The translations under genes and the position numbers were made by a program. Below the pieces are notes generated by a model, which was given only the letters and a program-made list of their open reading frames with translations, made no database searches and was not told the DNA's origin. A stretch of 64,000 nt of DNA from Lewinellaceae bacterium. GTDB taxonomy: Bacteria; Bacteroidota; Bacteroidia; Chitinophagales; Saprospiraceae. Location of the stretch: assembly GCA_020636315.1 (NCBI GenBank), contig JACJYA010000002.1, forward strand, positions 1 through 64,000. The letters are read 5' to 3'. This document shows positions 1-8,585 of this stretch, piece by piece. Numbering within the stretch: position 1 is the first letter of the stretch; each line of letters starts with the position of its first letter.

Positions 1-3000
1 TGCCTTTCACCGGAATATAAGCCTCCAGGGTGAGGATGTCGTTGATCGAATTGGCAATGCCCTCATCCAGTACCTGGACGTCTTTTTGAAATACCATTCC
101 GTATGGCACCGAACCGAGATTTTTTAATTCTCTGGCCTGATAGGCCCCCTGGTTTTCCAAAACGGAAAAAATATCTTTTCCAAACTGCATGGAGTCCATC
201 TCCCAATTCTCCAGATGCAGGCTGGACTGCGGAGTATTCAGAACCGTAAATAAAAAGACGTAACTCTTTGGGGGGATCACATCTTCCAAAAAAGTAATCA
301 GCGCCTGCCGGCTGGCGGCATCTTCGGTTGGGAAACCAAAGACCCGGGTGTTGGAGTTGGCATTGACACTCCCATAAGCGCCACCTGGTGGGTTGATCCA
401 GCCTGCTCCCGTCAGTGAATCCCCTACAACAACGGCTATACCTTCATCCATAAAGGTCCAGGGCCTAACCGAAGAGGCCGGGTTTTCGAGGTTGTAAACA
501 TAGGTAGGCGGGTCCTGCGATTCCACAGTCTTACATCTTACTGTAATCACAAAACCATCAACGCCAAAAGAAAATTTGTGATTGTCTTCAATCACCAATC
601 CATCCCCCACCCCCTCCAGCCACTGCCAGTAATGCCCCTGCCCCCATCCCGGCGGCGAGCCTTCGATATAGGTAAACGAACTCTGCTCCCAGGTGTAGCC
701 CCCGGCATTGGCCGCCGTGCTATCCGGGCTGATGCGCCAGTAGTAAACGGTGCTGTCCCGCCAGGGCAGGCTGGGCGCCCACCGGATAACGCCCCCGCGC
801 TGGGTGATGGCTGTGCGTTGTTTCAGCGGGCTGTCGAACAAAGCTGTGGTATCGATCTCCAGGAGGTAGGTGCGTTCCGGGGCCAGGGCATCCGTGGTGG
901 AGGCTTTGAGGGTCGGCGGCGCCTCGCTAATCAGGGCAAAGTCGGGCGGATAGACGGGGCGGGCGGTATTATCGACGATGAACAACGGAGCGCCGGGCTG
1001 CCCGTTGGAGCGCACCAGTTCGTTGTTGAGCTCTGCGGCCGGGAAGGGCAATTCGGCCACCTCACTATCGGCGTCCAGCCGGATAAAAAAAGTGTTCAGG
1101 CCGACCGCTTCTTTTCCTCGTCCCGGTATCCGGTAGGTGTAATTGCTCCGGAATGCCGGCCCGGCCACCGTATCTCTGATGACATCTACCGTATTGCCCC
1201 CCGGCAACTCCTGGCGGATCTCAACGGTGAAGGTATCCTTAAGGTATTGCCCGAGGTTGACAACATCAAAGGAAAGGCTGAAACTGTCCTGCTGGGCGGT
1301 AACCAGCCGGGGCTCGAATTCCACGGAAGCCGGGTCCACTACAAAATCCGGCCCGGGGGCGGGGTTCAGGCGGATGGAGGGGTCTCCCTGCAGGGTGAAT
1401 TGCTCCACCAGGGTGGCAGTGCCAATATAAGGGTTCTGGTCATAGTCGGCCAGAGCCGCCCTTATGCCATCACCAATGCCCTGCCCGTAATAATCGCCGC
1501 CCATATAATCGTAAAAACCGCGGGCAAATGCTCCCAGCGAGGAAATGACCCCGACGCCCCGGGAGGCCCCGAAGGCCACTGCCGCCCGGTTCTCATAAAA
1601 AATGAACCGCTCACCGATGCTCTCCCCGCTGGTGAAGATATTGCCGGAATAACAACCGAGGGAAAGCATTAGAGGGTATTTGCCGTAGTTGTTGTAATTA
1701 TCCGGATTATCGATGTTGAAATCGAAAGTGCCCGGAGAAGAATGCCCCATAAAAGTCACAATACTGGAACCTTCATTGATCGCCCCGAAGATCTGTTCGG
1801 AAAGAGAGGTTTGTATGGGGTCTGTGCTGGTCTTGTAAAAACTGCGGACCACACCGCCGAAGGCATTGTTCTCTATTTCTCCCCCCATCGCTTCCAGGAC
1901 AAAACGGATGCTTGTCTGCTCATTGGCGCTGCTGCCCCCGCCCAGGTGAATCACTCTTTTCATCCATGCCCTGCCTTCAACGGACTGCGGGTTGGCCCGG
2001 TTGGCCTCCACCGCCTGAACCTTATCCAGATAGATCTTCACTTTCTTTCCATCCGTGGCTGCCAGTCGCCCGACAGGGATAACGGGAATGCTGGTGTAAT
2101 TGTCGGACAACAGCAGGTTGTCACTGGCGGGCGTTCCAAAGCTGGGCACCATCATACGCCCATCAGCTACCGCAGCCACCAGCCCTCCCCTGCGCATACC
2201 CGGATACTCCTGTCCTTTGCCGATGATAAAGCAATATCGGGGAGACGGCCAGTTCCGAACGGCGTAGTGGGCGAAATTGCGAATGGAAAGCGGATGGCGG
2301 TTCACCCCATAAGCAAACTGGTCGTACAACTGCTGCACTTCAACCACTGCCACCGCATAGTTGCCTCCGGCCTCACTGCGCCGGTAATTGGCGTATTCCT
2401 CCACCCAATTGTTGCCCTGCCCATCATCGAAAAGCCGGGCATTGCTGATGATGAGGAAATCAGCATCGGTGTTCTCATAATCGATGAAGTCCACCGGATC
2501 GAGGCTTTCAATGGTATGGAAAACGCTGGATATGGCTAGCTGCTGCTCTCCGGTTGCGGCAGGCAGTTTTGCCTTCCAGAGGTTGCCTTCCTGTTGCAGG
2601 GCCAGGCGCCGTCGGTTACTCAGATCCAGCAAAACAGCCGCCCCACTAATACCAGCGCCTTCCATTTCCAGGTAGCGCGGGCCACTTCCCTCCGGGAGGA
2701 TAAAACGATTAAAACCGCCGGCGTTCAGAACCGGAATACGGGGATAGTGCAAAATTGCCCCTCCCACTGCGTATTTGTCGTTATTATTCAGGCCGCTTAC
2801 TCTTACCTTCAGGCTATCCCCCAGGCTGGAGGCTGCCCGATCAAACAGGAACTTTTTGAACAGAGCGCCGGAAAATTGCTCTTCCACCAGCAATTCATCA
2901 TCGATGCGGACCTCCAGTGCATGGCCGGCAGTATTGGCATTGGAAATGAACCGCAGATCCAGTTCGGCCGGCGGGCCCCCGGTATAAACATCCGGGCAAT

Positions 3001-3637
3001 TCACAAAAAAGGTGCGGCTGGTTTGAGGGCTGCTGGCAAAACCTTCCCCGTCAAAATGAGAGTAATAGATATCCACTCCCGAGAGAACCTCGTAAGTTTT
3101 GGCAACCTGCCCGATAAAGTACTGCTCCCGCTCCTCCCATATCCACTCCTCCTTCGCCGGCAGGTTCACCAGGCTATTGTCCACCTGCTCATAGCGCAAT
3201 GTCGGCTCTCCGGGCTCCACCCACGTCAGAAAGTAAGCAGAAGTATCGGTAATGAGGCTGTACCAGGGGTTAACCATCTGGTTATCCGGGTCGCGGAAAA
3301 GGTAACGGTCCAGTTCGGAGCGGTTCCTTCGGCCATAGAACTCGATGAAATCCCCGGGGCCCAGGGGGCCATTTTGGGTGACGTAAAGCGGTTGCTCCTC
3401 GCCCAGCCGCCACAACTGGTACCGGCTACCGTCGATGGCATTTACTGGTATGCCGCTGCTTTGCAGGGTCTCGTAGGGGATCCGGTAAACCCCGTCTTCC
3501 GCCACCATGACTTTGAAGTATTGTTGGTCATATTGTATCCATTCGTTGCCGAAAAGGGTGTCCGCGCCGTTCCACATCTGAGCGCTGGCGGAAAGCAGGA
3601 AGCCGGAAAAGAAAAAGAGGAGCAAAAGTCGCCTCAT
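1..3637 (-). CDS. PorU-like gingipain-fold (C25) protease, T9SS sortase homologue, 3' end outside window
   Basis: The frame is open from the ATG at 3637 to the left edge (about 1212 codons), so the C-terminus is missing. Residues 1-20 form a signal peptide (MRR, a Leu/Phe run, then SASAQ). The C25 catalytic pair is visible: His632 in GHSSPGTF and Cys662 in LGCYSGN, 30 residues apart as in gingipains. A beta-rich N-terminal region precedes it, and Ig-like segments about DNTARP and RWAPSLPWRDST follow. PorU is the outer-membrane T9SS sortase that removes the C-terminal signal of cargo; databases list a second homologue in Saprospiria and Cytophagia, called PorU2, and the length and lack of adjacent porV fit that better than classical PorU (inference). 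A promoter lies 50-75 bases upstream. A non-sortase secreted C25 protease is the alternative, since the missing C-terminus would decide it. Confidence 0.85.
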   Translation of the reverse strand, partial: MRRLLLLFFFSGFLLSASAQMWNGADTLFGNEWIQYDQQYFKVMVAEDGVYRIPYETLQSSGIPVNAIDGSRYQLWRLGEEQPLYVTQNGPLGPGDFIEFYGRRNRSELDRYLFRDPDNQMVNPWYSLITDTSAYFLTWVEPGEPTLRYEQVDNSLVNLPAKEEWIWEEREQYFIGQVAKTYEVLSGVDIYYSHFDGEGFASSPQTSRTFFVNCPDVYTGGPPAELDLRFISNANTAGHALEVRIDDELLVEEQFSGALFKKFLFDRAASSLGDSLKVRVSGLNNNDKYAVGGAILHYPRIPVLNAGGFNRFILPEGSGPRYLEMEGAGISGAAVLLDLSNRRRLALQQEGNLWKAKLPAATGEQQLAISSVFHTIESLDPVDFIDYENTDADFLIISNARLFDDGQGNNWVEEYANYRRSEAGGNYAVAVVEVQQLYDQFAYGVNRHPLSIRNFAHYAVRNWPSPRYCFIIGKGQEYPGMRRGGLVAAVADGRMMVPSFGTPASDNLLLSDNYTSIPVIPVGRLAATDGKKVKIYLDKVQAVEANRANPQSVEGRAWMKRVIHLGGGSSANEQTSIRFVLEAMGGEIENNAFGGVVRSFYKTSTDPIQTSLSEQIFGAINEGSSIVTFMGHSSPGTFDFNIDNPDNYNNYGKYPLMLSLGCYSGNIFTSGESIGERFIFYENRAAVAFGASRGVGVISSLGAFARGFYDYMGGDYYGQGIGDGIRAALADYDQNPYIGTATLVEQFTLQGDPSIRLNPAPGPDFVVDPASVEFEPRLVTAQQDSFSLSFDVVNLGQYLKDTFTVEIRQELPGGNTVDVIRDTVAGPAFRSNYTYRIPGRGKEAVGLNTFFIRLDADSEVAELPFPAAELNNELVRSNGQPGAPLFIVDNTARPVYPPDFALISEAPPTLKASTTDALAPERTYLLEIDTTALFDSPLKQRTAITQRGGVIRWAPSLPWRDSTVYYWRISPDSTAANAGGYTWEQSSFTYIEGSPPGWGQGHYWQWLEGVGDGLVIEDNHKFSFGVDGFVITVRCKTVESQDPPTYVYNLENPASSVRPWTFMDEGIAVVVGDSLTGAGWINPPGGAYGSVNANSNTRVFGFPTEDAASRQALITFLEDVIPPKSYVFLFTVLNTPQSSLHLENWEMDSMQFGKDIFSVLENQGAYQARELKNLGSVPYGMVFQKDVQVLDEGIANSINDILTLEAYIPVKG

Positions 3638-3683
3638 AGTATGGGATGTGTTTGCCTGGGATTATGTATATTTTTGATGCCTA

Positions 3684-3714
3684 CAAATATACGTATCTCA
3701 GTGGCTAATGTAAA
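3684..3714 (-). promoter_or_regulatory. Bacteroidota-type promoter for the PorU-like gene
   Basis: On the minus strand the -7 element TATATTTG (3691-3684) matches TAnnTTTG exactly. It is preceded, after a 19-base spacer, by TTTA (3714-3711), one base off the -33 TTTG. The predicted transcription start is near 3677, giving a 5' leader of about 40 bases. Confidence 0.6.
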
Positions 3715-3750
3715 TAGGTGATGCCCTGTTTGTAATGTGGGCTACTTCGA

Positions 3751-3907
3751 GCCTCCCCCAACCCCTCCGAAGGAGGGGAGTTTGGCTTACACTTAGCACC
3801 CAAATGGCGGCCGGACCCCTTTTGGCTGCATGCCTCCAGGCCCCAGACAGTGAGCTACCTTGGCGTGCATTAAGCCCCTTCCCCCCTTCGGGGGGATCGA
3901 GGGGGGC
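3751..3907. repeat. Repeat-like element bounded by G/C-run hairpins
   Basis: Two very stable hairpins bracket the space between two genes. One is CCCCTCC-gaa-GGAGGGG at 3762-3778; the other is CCCCCC-ttc-GGGGGG at 3881-3895, nested in AGCCCC...GGGGCT. The text around them (cccaacccctccgaaggagg and ccccttcggggggatcgagg) resembles dispersed intergenic repeats common in Bacteroidota genomes. The right end runs up to the stop codon of the methionine sulfoxide reductase gene and may also end transcription. No coding capacity is seen. Confidence 0.5.
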
Positions 3908-3910
3908 TCT

Positions 3911-4429
3911 TCAAAACACCCTCTTCATCAACTCCTCCAGATACTTTTGATCCAATTCGTCAAATGACCCTTCCAGGGTACTATCGACATCAAAAACAGC
4001 AATGAGGGTGCCTGTCCCATCGAATACCGGAACGACGATCTCCGAACGGGAGTTGGGGTCACAGGCGATGTGCTCGGTACCCTCCGCCAGCGCGTGCGTA
4101 TCGGCCACGATCTGTGTTTGGCGCTCCCGCGCCGCCCGCCCGCAAACCCCTCTGGAAAAATCGATGTGCAGGCAGCCCAGCGTACCCTGATAAGGGCCCA
4201 CCGAAAGGCGCTCCGGCCCGCTCACCAGATAAAACCCCACCCAGTAGTAGTAGGGCAGATAAGTCTTCAGCAGGCAGTTGATGGTTGCCATCTTCAGGAT
4301 GGTATCGTTCTCCCCTTCCAGGTTGGCGACAATGGCGGCCAGGGCCTGTTCGTAGGCAGCCACTTTCTCCTCCCTGCCCAGATTAACCGAGGGTTTTATG
4401 AAGTAAGGCATTTCGGCTGATGCACTCAT
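3911..4429 (-). CDS. Free methionine-(R)-sulfoxide reductase, GAF domain (fRMsr, YebR family)
   Basis: This 172-residue protein is a single GAF domain that reduces free L-methionine-(R)-sulfoxide with thioredoxin, protecting the cytosolic methionine pool. The three family cysteines are present in LGCLHID, RGVCGRAA and HIACDPNS, and the C-terminal VPVFDGTGTLIAVFDVDS is typical of fRMsr. The start at 4429 (MSASAEMPYF) is chosen because the frame upstream runs into the TTTACAC/GTGTAAA repeat and does not resemble the family. The gene stands alone, divergent from glucan phosphorylase, and its stop codon touches the G/C-run repeat. Confidence 0.88.
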   Translation of the reverse strand: MSASAEMPYFIKPSVNLGREEKVAAYEQALAAIVANLEGENDTILKMATINCLLKTYLPYYYWVGFYLVSGPERLSVGPYQGTLGCLHIDFSRGVCGRAARERQTQIVADTHALAEGTEHIACDPNSRSEIVVPVFDGTGTLIAVFDVDSTLEGSFDELDQKYLEELMKRVF

Positions 4430-4442
4430 GAATAAAAGGTTT

Positions 4443-4517
4443 GTGTAAAGGTGTAAACGTGTAAAGGTGCGAAAGGATGCCAACAGCCCCTCATACATTT
4501 ACACATTTACACTTTTA
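4443..4517. repeat. GTGTAAA / TTTACAC intergenic repeat cluster
   Basis: Three GTGTAAA units (4443-4466) are followed about 40 bases later by TTTACAC units (4498-4515), so the two halves can pair. Similar clusters occur at 23431-23474, 39134-39227 and 55375-55420, always between genes. No function is visible. Confidence 0.6.
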
Positions 4518-4585
4518 CCCCCTATACACTCGCCCCCTTAGTGTTATTTTTACAGTAATTCCTACAACCTCCGGTGAAATTCCCC

Positions 4586-4593
4586 TACTTTTG
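4586..4593 (+). promoter_or_regulatory. -7 promoter element of the glucan phosphorylase gene
   Basis: TACTTTTG matches TAnnTTTG exactly. No good -33 TTTG is seen at the right spacing. A transcription start near 4600 would lie downstream of the ATG at 4574, which supports translation starting at 4631 instead. Confidence 0.4.
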
Positions 4594-4630
4594 CTCTCTG
4601 ATCAAAACCTGTCATCTCATGATTGGACAA

Positions 4631-7180
4631 ATGAAAGACAACCAGATGAAGCTGAAACGCATCTTCATTGAATCCAAACTACCGGAGGAACTGGCCCCGT
4701 TGCACGAGCTGGCCAACAACATCTGGTGGTCCTGGAATAAGGATGCCATCGAGCTGTTCCGGTCTATCGACCCGGCCAACTGGAAAAAATACGACTACAA
4801 CCCGATAGCTGTTCTCGACAATATTAGCGTTGAAAAAGCCAACAAACTACTTGCCGACAAGGCCTTCATAGACCGTTTGCAAGCTGTTGACAAGGCATTC
4901 CGGGCTTACCTCAAAGAAAAACCCGGAAAGGATTCGCCCCGGATCGCCTACTTCAGTATGGAGTACGGCCTGCACATTTCCCTTCGCCTATATTCCGGCG
5001 GGCTGGGAGTGCTGGCGGGCGACTACCTCAAAGAGGCCAGCGATGACAACGCCAACATGGCGGCCGTAGGGCTGCTTTACCGCTATGGCTACTTCCAGCA
5101 GGCCATCTCTCTCCACGGCGACCAGATCAACAACTTCCCGCCTCAGAAGTTTACCTCCCTGCCCCTGGCGCCGGTGCGTGACAACAGCGGAGAGTGGCTC
5201 AAAGTCAGCGTCGGCCTCAAGGGCCGCATGGTGCATGCCAAAGTGTGGGTGTTGCAGGTCGGCCGTGTCCCCCTATACCTCCTGGATACCGATATCGATG
5301 AGAACAACCACGAGGACCGCAGCCTGACCCATCAACTCTACGGCGGAGACAACGAGCACCGCCTCCGGCAGGAGATCCTGCTCGGCATCGGGGGCATCCG
5401 CGCCCTGAAAGCTATGGGCATAGATGCCGACATTTATCACTGCAACGAAGGGCACGCCGCTTTCCTCAACATCGAACGCATGCAGGACTATGTGCAGGAA
5501 CAACAGCTCTCCTTCGGCGAAGCACTGGAGGTTGTGCGCGCCACCAGCCTGTTCACTACTCACACCCCGGTGCCGGCGGGGCATGATTACTTCCACGAGA
5601 ACCTGCTCCAGCAGTACCTCTACAATTACGCAGAAAACCTCGGCATCAGCTGGCAGGAGTTTATTGCTCTCGGAAAGGTTAACCCCGCTGACCACCACGA
5701 GCTCTTCTCCATGAGCCACCTTGCCATTCGGATGTCCCAGGAGGTCAATGGGGTGAGTAAGCTGCACGGCGCCGTTTCCCAGAAGATGTTCAATGTGCTG
5801 TACCCGGGTTACAACCCTGAAGAACTGCACATCGGGTACGTGACCAACAGCGTCCACTACCCTACCTGGATCGCCCATGAATGGAATGAGCTCTATACCA
5901 AAACCTTCGGCAAGGGTTTCCTTCGGGACCAGTCTAACAAGGAACACTGGCGCAAGATCCACAACGTCAGCGATGAAGAGGTCATGAAAATCCGCCAGCT
6001 GCAAAAGAAGCGGCTGCTCGATTACATCAAGTCCACCCTGCAGGAAGACCTCACCCGGCGTGGAGAGAACCCGCGCAATATTTTCGAGGTGATCAACGCC
6101 ATCGAAAGCGACGCCCTCATCCTGGGCTTTGCCCGCCGCTTTGCCACCTACAAAAGAGCGCACCTCCTGTTCACCAACCTGGAGCGCTTGTCCGAGATCG
6201 TCAACGAAGAGGGCCGCCCGGTGCTTTTCCTGTTCGCCGGAAAGGCCCACCCGGCCGACCAGGGCGGCCAGGACCTCATCAAACACATCATCCACATTTC
6301 CAAGCGGCCGGAATTCATCGGCAAGGTCATCTTCCTGGAAAACTACAACATGGAAATGGCCAAGCTGCTCGTCCGCGGCGTCGATATCTGGCTCAATACC
6401 CCTACCCGCCCGAAAGAGGCTTCCGGGACCAGCGGTATGAAAGCCGCCCTCAACGGGGTGATGAACTTCAGCGTACTCGACGGCTGGTGGGCCGAGGGCT
6501 ACCGCCCCGACGCCGGCTGGGCGCTGCCCCTGGAGCGCACCTACGACGACCAGAACCTGCAGAATGAACTGGACGCCGAAACGATATACAACATTCTGGA
6601 ACACGAGATCATACCGGCTTACTTCGACCGCAACGAGCAGGGCATTTCTCCAAAATGGACCAGCTTCATCAAACACATCATCGCCGAAGTGGCCCCCACC
6701 TTCACCATGAAGCGCATGCTCGATGATTATTACGAGCGCTTCTACAACAAGCTCTACGAAAGGGGGCGCGCCATGAAAGCCCACCGGTTCCGCCTGGCCA
6801 GCCAGATGGCCGCCTGGAAAGCCCGGATGCTGGAGCGCTGGGAAGAGATCGAGGTCGTCGATGCCGACATTTTCGACAGCGATAACTTCGCCCTGCCGGT
6901 CGGCAAACCCTTCACCGCCACCATCCGGCTGCACCTCGACGGCATCGAGGCGGAACACGTCGGCGTGGAAGTGGCCTTCTTTAAGCGAATCGACGAGGAA
7001 GAAGTTGAACTGCAGATCAAAAAAGAGCTCAAACTCAAAGGAGTGAAAGGTAAGGTCGCCACCTATACCTGCCAGGTTGACCCCGAGATGGCAGGCGTCT
7101 TTGAATACGGCTTCCGGGTGTTCCCCAAACATGAACTGATGGCCCACCGGCAGGACCTCGCTCTGGTGCACTGGATTTGA
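4631..7180 (+). CDS. glgP: Alpha-glucan (glycogen) phosphorylase, GT35
   Basis: This 849-residue enzyme releases glucose-1-phosphate from the non-reducing ends of glycogen using pyridoxal phosphate. The N-terminus carries the DUF3417-type segment (LANNIWWSWN) found in the short-form bacterial phosphorylases (TIGR02094 type). The PLP lysine is Lys604 in EASGTSGMKAALNG, and CNEGHAAF and THTPVPAGHD are typical of this branch. The start at 4631 (MKDNQMKLKR) is preferred over 4574 because the -7 element overlaps the longer reading; 4646 is also possible. The gene is monocistronic: a perfect 15-bp hairpin terminator follows 41 bases after the stop. Confidence 0.95.
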   Translation: MKDNQMKLKRIFIESKLPEELAPLHELANNIWWSWNKDAIELFRSIDPANWKKYDYNPIAVLDNISVEKANKLLADKAFIDRLQAVDKAFRAYLKEKPGKDSPRIAYFSMEYGLHISLRLYSGGLGVLAGDYLKEASDDNANMAAVGLLYRYGYFQQAISLHGDQINNFPPQKFTSLPLAPVRDNSGEWLKVSVGLKGRMVHAKVWVLQVGRVPLYLLDTDIDENNHEDRSLTHQLYGGDNEHRLRQEILLGIGGIRALKAMGIDADIYHCNEGHAAFLNIERMQDYVQEQQLSFGEALEVVRATSLFTTHTPVPAGHDYFHENLLQQYLYNYAENLGISWQEFIALGKVNPADHHELFSMSHLAIRMSQEVNGVSKLHGAVSQKMFNVLYPGYNPEELHIGYVTNSVHYPTWIAHEWNELYTKTFGKGFLRDQSNKEHWRKIHNVSDEEVMKIRQLQKKRLLDYIKSTLQEDLTRRGENPRNIFEVINAIESDALILGFARRFATYKRAHLLFTNLERLSEIVNEEGRPVLFLFAGKAHPADQGGQDLIKHIIHISKRPEFIGKVIFLENYNMEMAKLLVRGVDIWLNTPTRPKEASGTSGMKAALNGVMNFSVLDGWWAEGYRPDAGWALPLERTYDDQNLQNELDAETIYNILEHEIIPAYFDRNEQGISPKWTSFIKHIIAEVAPTFTMKRMLDDYYERFYNKLYERGRAMKAHRFRLASQMAAWKARMLERWEEIEVVDADIFDSDNFALPVGKPFTATIRLHLDGIEAEHVGVEVAFFKRIDEEEVELQIKKELKLKGVKGKVATYTCQVDPEMAGVFEYGFRVFPKHELMAHRQDLALVHWI

Positions 7181-7221
7181 CCGGGCAGGCGGCGCTTTTC
7201 TTCAGCGTGGGTAAACATTAA

Positions 7222-7254
7222 AAACCTTTGAGGTTTTTGAAACCTCAAAGGTTT
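7222..7254 (+). terminator. Intrinsic terminator after glgP
   Basis: A perfect 15-bp inverted repeat (AAACCTTTGAGGTTT, loop TTG, mirror arm 7240-7254) runs directly into a T tract (7252-7258). Confidence 0.9.
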
Positions 7255-7433
7255 TTTTCGGAAAAGCAAAAAAGCGGCAGCCAGGCTTTAAAACCGTTGT
7301 AATTGGGATAAGTCAAACGAAGCGGTACATTGAGCCTGCCCGGCTGCCCGGGATATGATAAAAACCTCCGGCCATACCACCGGAAGAGGGAACTTTCAAA
7401 AACAGCCCCTTCGTTTCCTCCGGGGCCGGCTTT

Positions 7434-7468
7434 GGTTTTTTGGGTATGCCCCCTCCCACCCAAAAACC
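7434..7468. repeat. Inverted repeat in the 7181-8023 intergenic stretch
   Basis: GGTTTTTTGGGT (7434-7445) pairs with ACCCAAAAACC (7458-7468) with one bulged T and a 12-base loop. No gene-like frame is seen in 7181-8023; this hairpin, the 162-bp palindromic element and the palindromes before the sigma gene are its only structure. Confidence 0.45.
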
Positions 7469-7703
7469 GGTGGAAGGAGGCCGAGGTATAGAAAAATAGT
7501 TGCTGATCATTCCGAATGGCCAAAATGGCGGGATTCACGGGATTATAATTCCCTTTTACTAAAAAGCTGCTCACCTCACGGTTAACGCTCTAAAGTGGGA
7601 TTTTGAGGATTTTAGGTGTTTTTGCTCATTTATACCGGCTGCCGGAAAAGCGTTACCGGTTTTTAAAAAAAAAATTCATCAAATTGAACCTGCCCAACTC
7701 TCA

Positions 7704-7865
7704 GAGCATGTTTGGAGGCCGCTTTTGGAGATGAAAAGTGTCAATTTTTTGATGAGACAAGGCGCTTTTTGAAGTTCATACCTGGAAGGTATGGACGAAA
7801 AAAGCAACGCAGTATCAGCAAAAAAGGGGCGTTTTCGGCCCAAAGGGTGGCCTCCAAACATGCTC
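7704..7865. mobile_element. MITE-like palindromic repeat element, 162 bp
   Basis: The ends are perfect 17-bp inverted repeats, GAGCATGTTTGGAGGCC (7704-7720) and its complement (7849-7865). The interior is itself an imperfect palindrome centred on GTTCATACC-tggaa-GGTATGGAC. It encodes nothing. A 16/17 copy of one end lies at 37554-37570. This is what a non-autonomous transposable element or a REP-type repeat looks like; which of the two cannot be told from one full copy, and no clear target-site duplication is visible. Confidence 0.55.
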
Positions 7866-7876
7866 TCAGGCGCTCT

Positions 7877-7997
7877 TTTCAATCCACATCCAAAATCCCT
7901 AACTTTAGGGCCGGCCCTGCTGTGCCCCAAAGCCCGACACAGGCTTTTCGGGCGGCAGGCCAAGTTTTGTTCTGAACAAAAAAACGGATCAATCCGT
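7877..7997 (+). promoter_or_regulatory. Palindrome-rich control region of the sigma factor gene
   Basis: Three short palindromes precede the sigma gene: CCCTAA-CT-TTAGGG (7897-7910), TTTTGTTC-T-GAACAAAA (7965-7981) and ACGGAT-CA-ATCCGT (7984-7997). TAACTTTA inside the first (7900-7907) resembles a -7 element, with TTTC 19 bases upstream (7877-7880), each one base off consensus. The two palindromes nearest the gene end 27 bases before its ATG, where operators or an RNA structure would act. Confidence 0.4.
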
Positions 7998-8023
7998 AAC
8001 GCCAACTTAAATCAGGCCCATTA

Positions 8024-8563
8024 ATGAATAAATATCCGGATGACGACCGCAGGCTGCAAAAGCTGGCCGCTGGCCAGGGCCAGGAATGGAAAAGCCTCTA
8101 CGATGAAATGCGAAGCCCCTTCCGGCTCTTTTTCATCAAGTACGGCGCTATGCCTCCCGAGGCCGCCCTGGAGCTCTACCAGGAAGCCATGGTCGTGCTT
8201 TACAGAAATGTCGTGAACGGCAAACTGCAGCCGCCCCTGGCAAGTACCCTGAAAACCTATCTCTTTGGCATCGGTAAGATCCTGCTGAAGAAAAAAGACA
8301 ACACTACCGGCGACTGGGGCGATGACATCCCGGAACTGCCGGTAGCTCCCGAAGTGGAAAGCCAACAGGAGCAGAAGGCCAAGGCCGAGTTGGTGCGGCG
8401 CCTGCTCGACAAGGTGGGCGAAGCCTGCCGGCAGGTCCTGGAACTGGCCTTCCTGAAAGGCTACGTCATGGAGGCCATCGCCGAAGAGCTGGGCCTGCCA
8501 TCAGCCGGGGCTGCCCGCAAACGAAAACACGACTGCCTCAAAAAACTCCGTGAATTGCTATGA
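8024..8563 (+). CDS. Sigma-70 family (ECF-like) RNA polymerase sigma factor
   Basis: This 179-residue protein has ECF sigma architecture. Residues about 20-85 form region 2 (FFIKYGAMPPEAALELYQEAMVVLYRNV, then LKTYLFGIGKILLKKK). Residues about 125-178 form region 4, with a helix-turn-helix in VMEAIAEELGLPSAGAARKRK and the end LKKLRELL. Region 3 is absent, as in ECF factors. It should direct RNA polymerase to a small regulon, perhaps including its own gene. The next gene starts 22 bases downstream and encodes a likely anti-sigma membrane protein, so the two form an operon. Confidence 0.87.
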   Translation: MNKYPDDDRRLQKLAAGQGQEWKSLYDEMRSPFRLFFIKYGAMPPEAALELYQEAMVVLYRNVVNGKLQPPLASTLKTYLFGIGKILLKKKDNTTGDWGDDIPELPVAPEVESQQEQKAKAELVRRLLDKVGEACRQVLELAFLKGYVMEAIAEELGLPSAGAARKRKHDCLKKLRELL

Positions 8564-8585
8564 TCATTATCAAAAATAAAACGAA

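Noticed and set aside
578..3721. Several plus-strand frames over the PorU-like gene
   Set aside because: The minus-strand frame is continuous over 1212 codons with the C25 catalytic motifs.
5273..7171. A 632-codon minus-strand open frame opposite glgP
   Set aside because: It mirrors the glucan phosphorylase codons, which are GC-rich at third positions; the plus-strand protein has full family motifs and the antisense frame has none.
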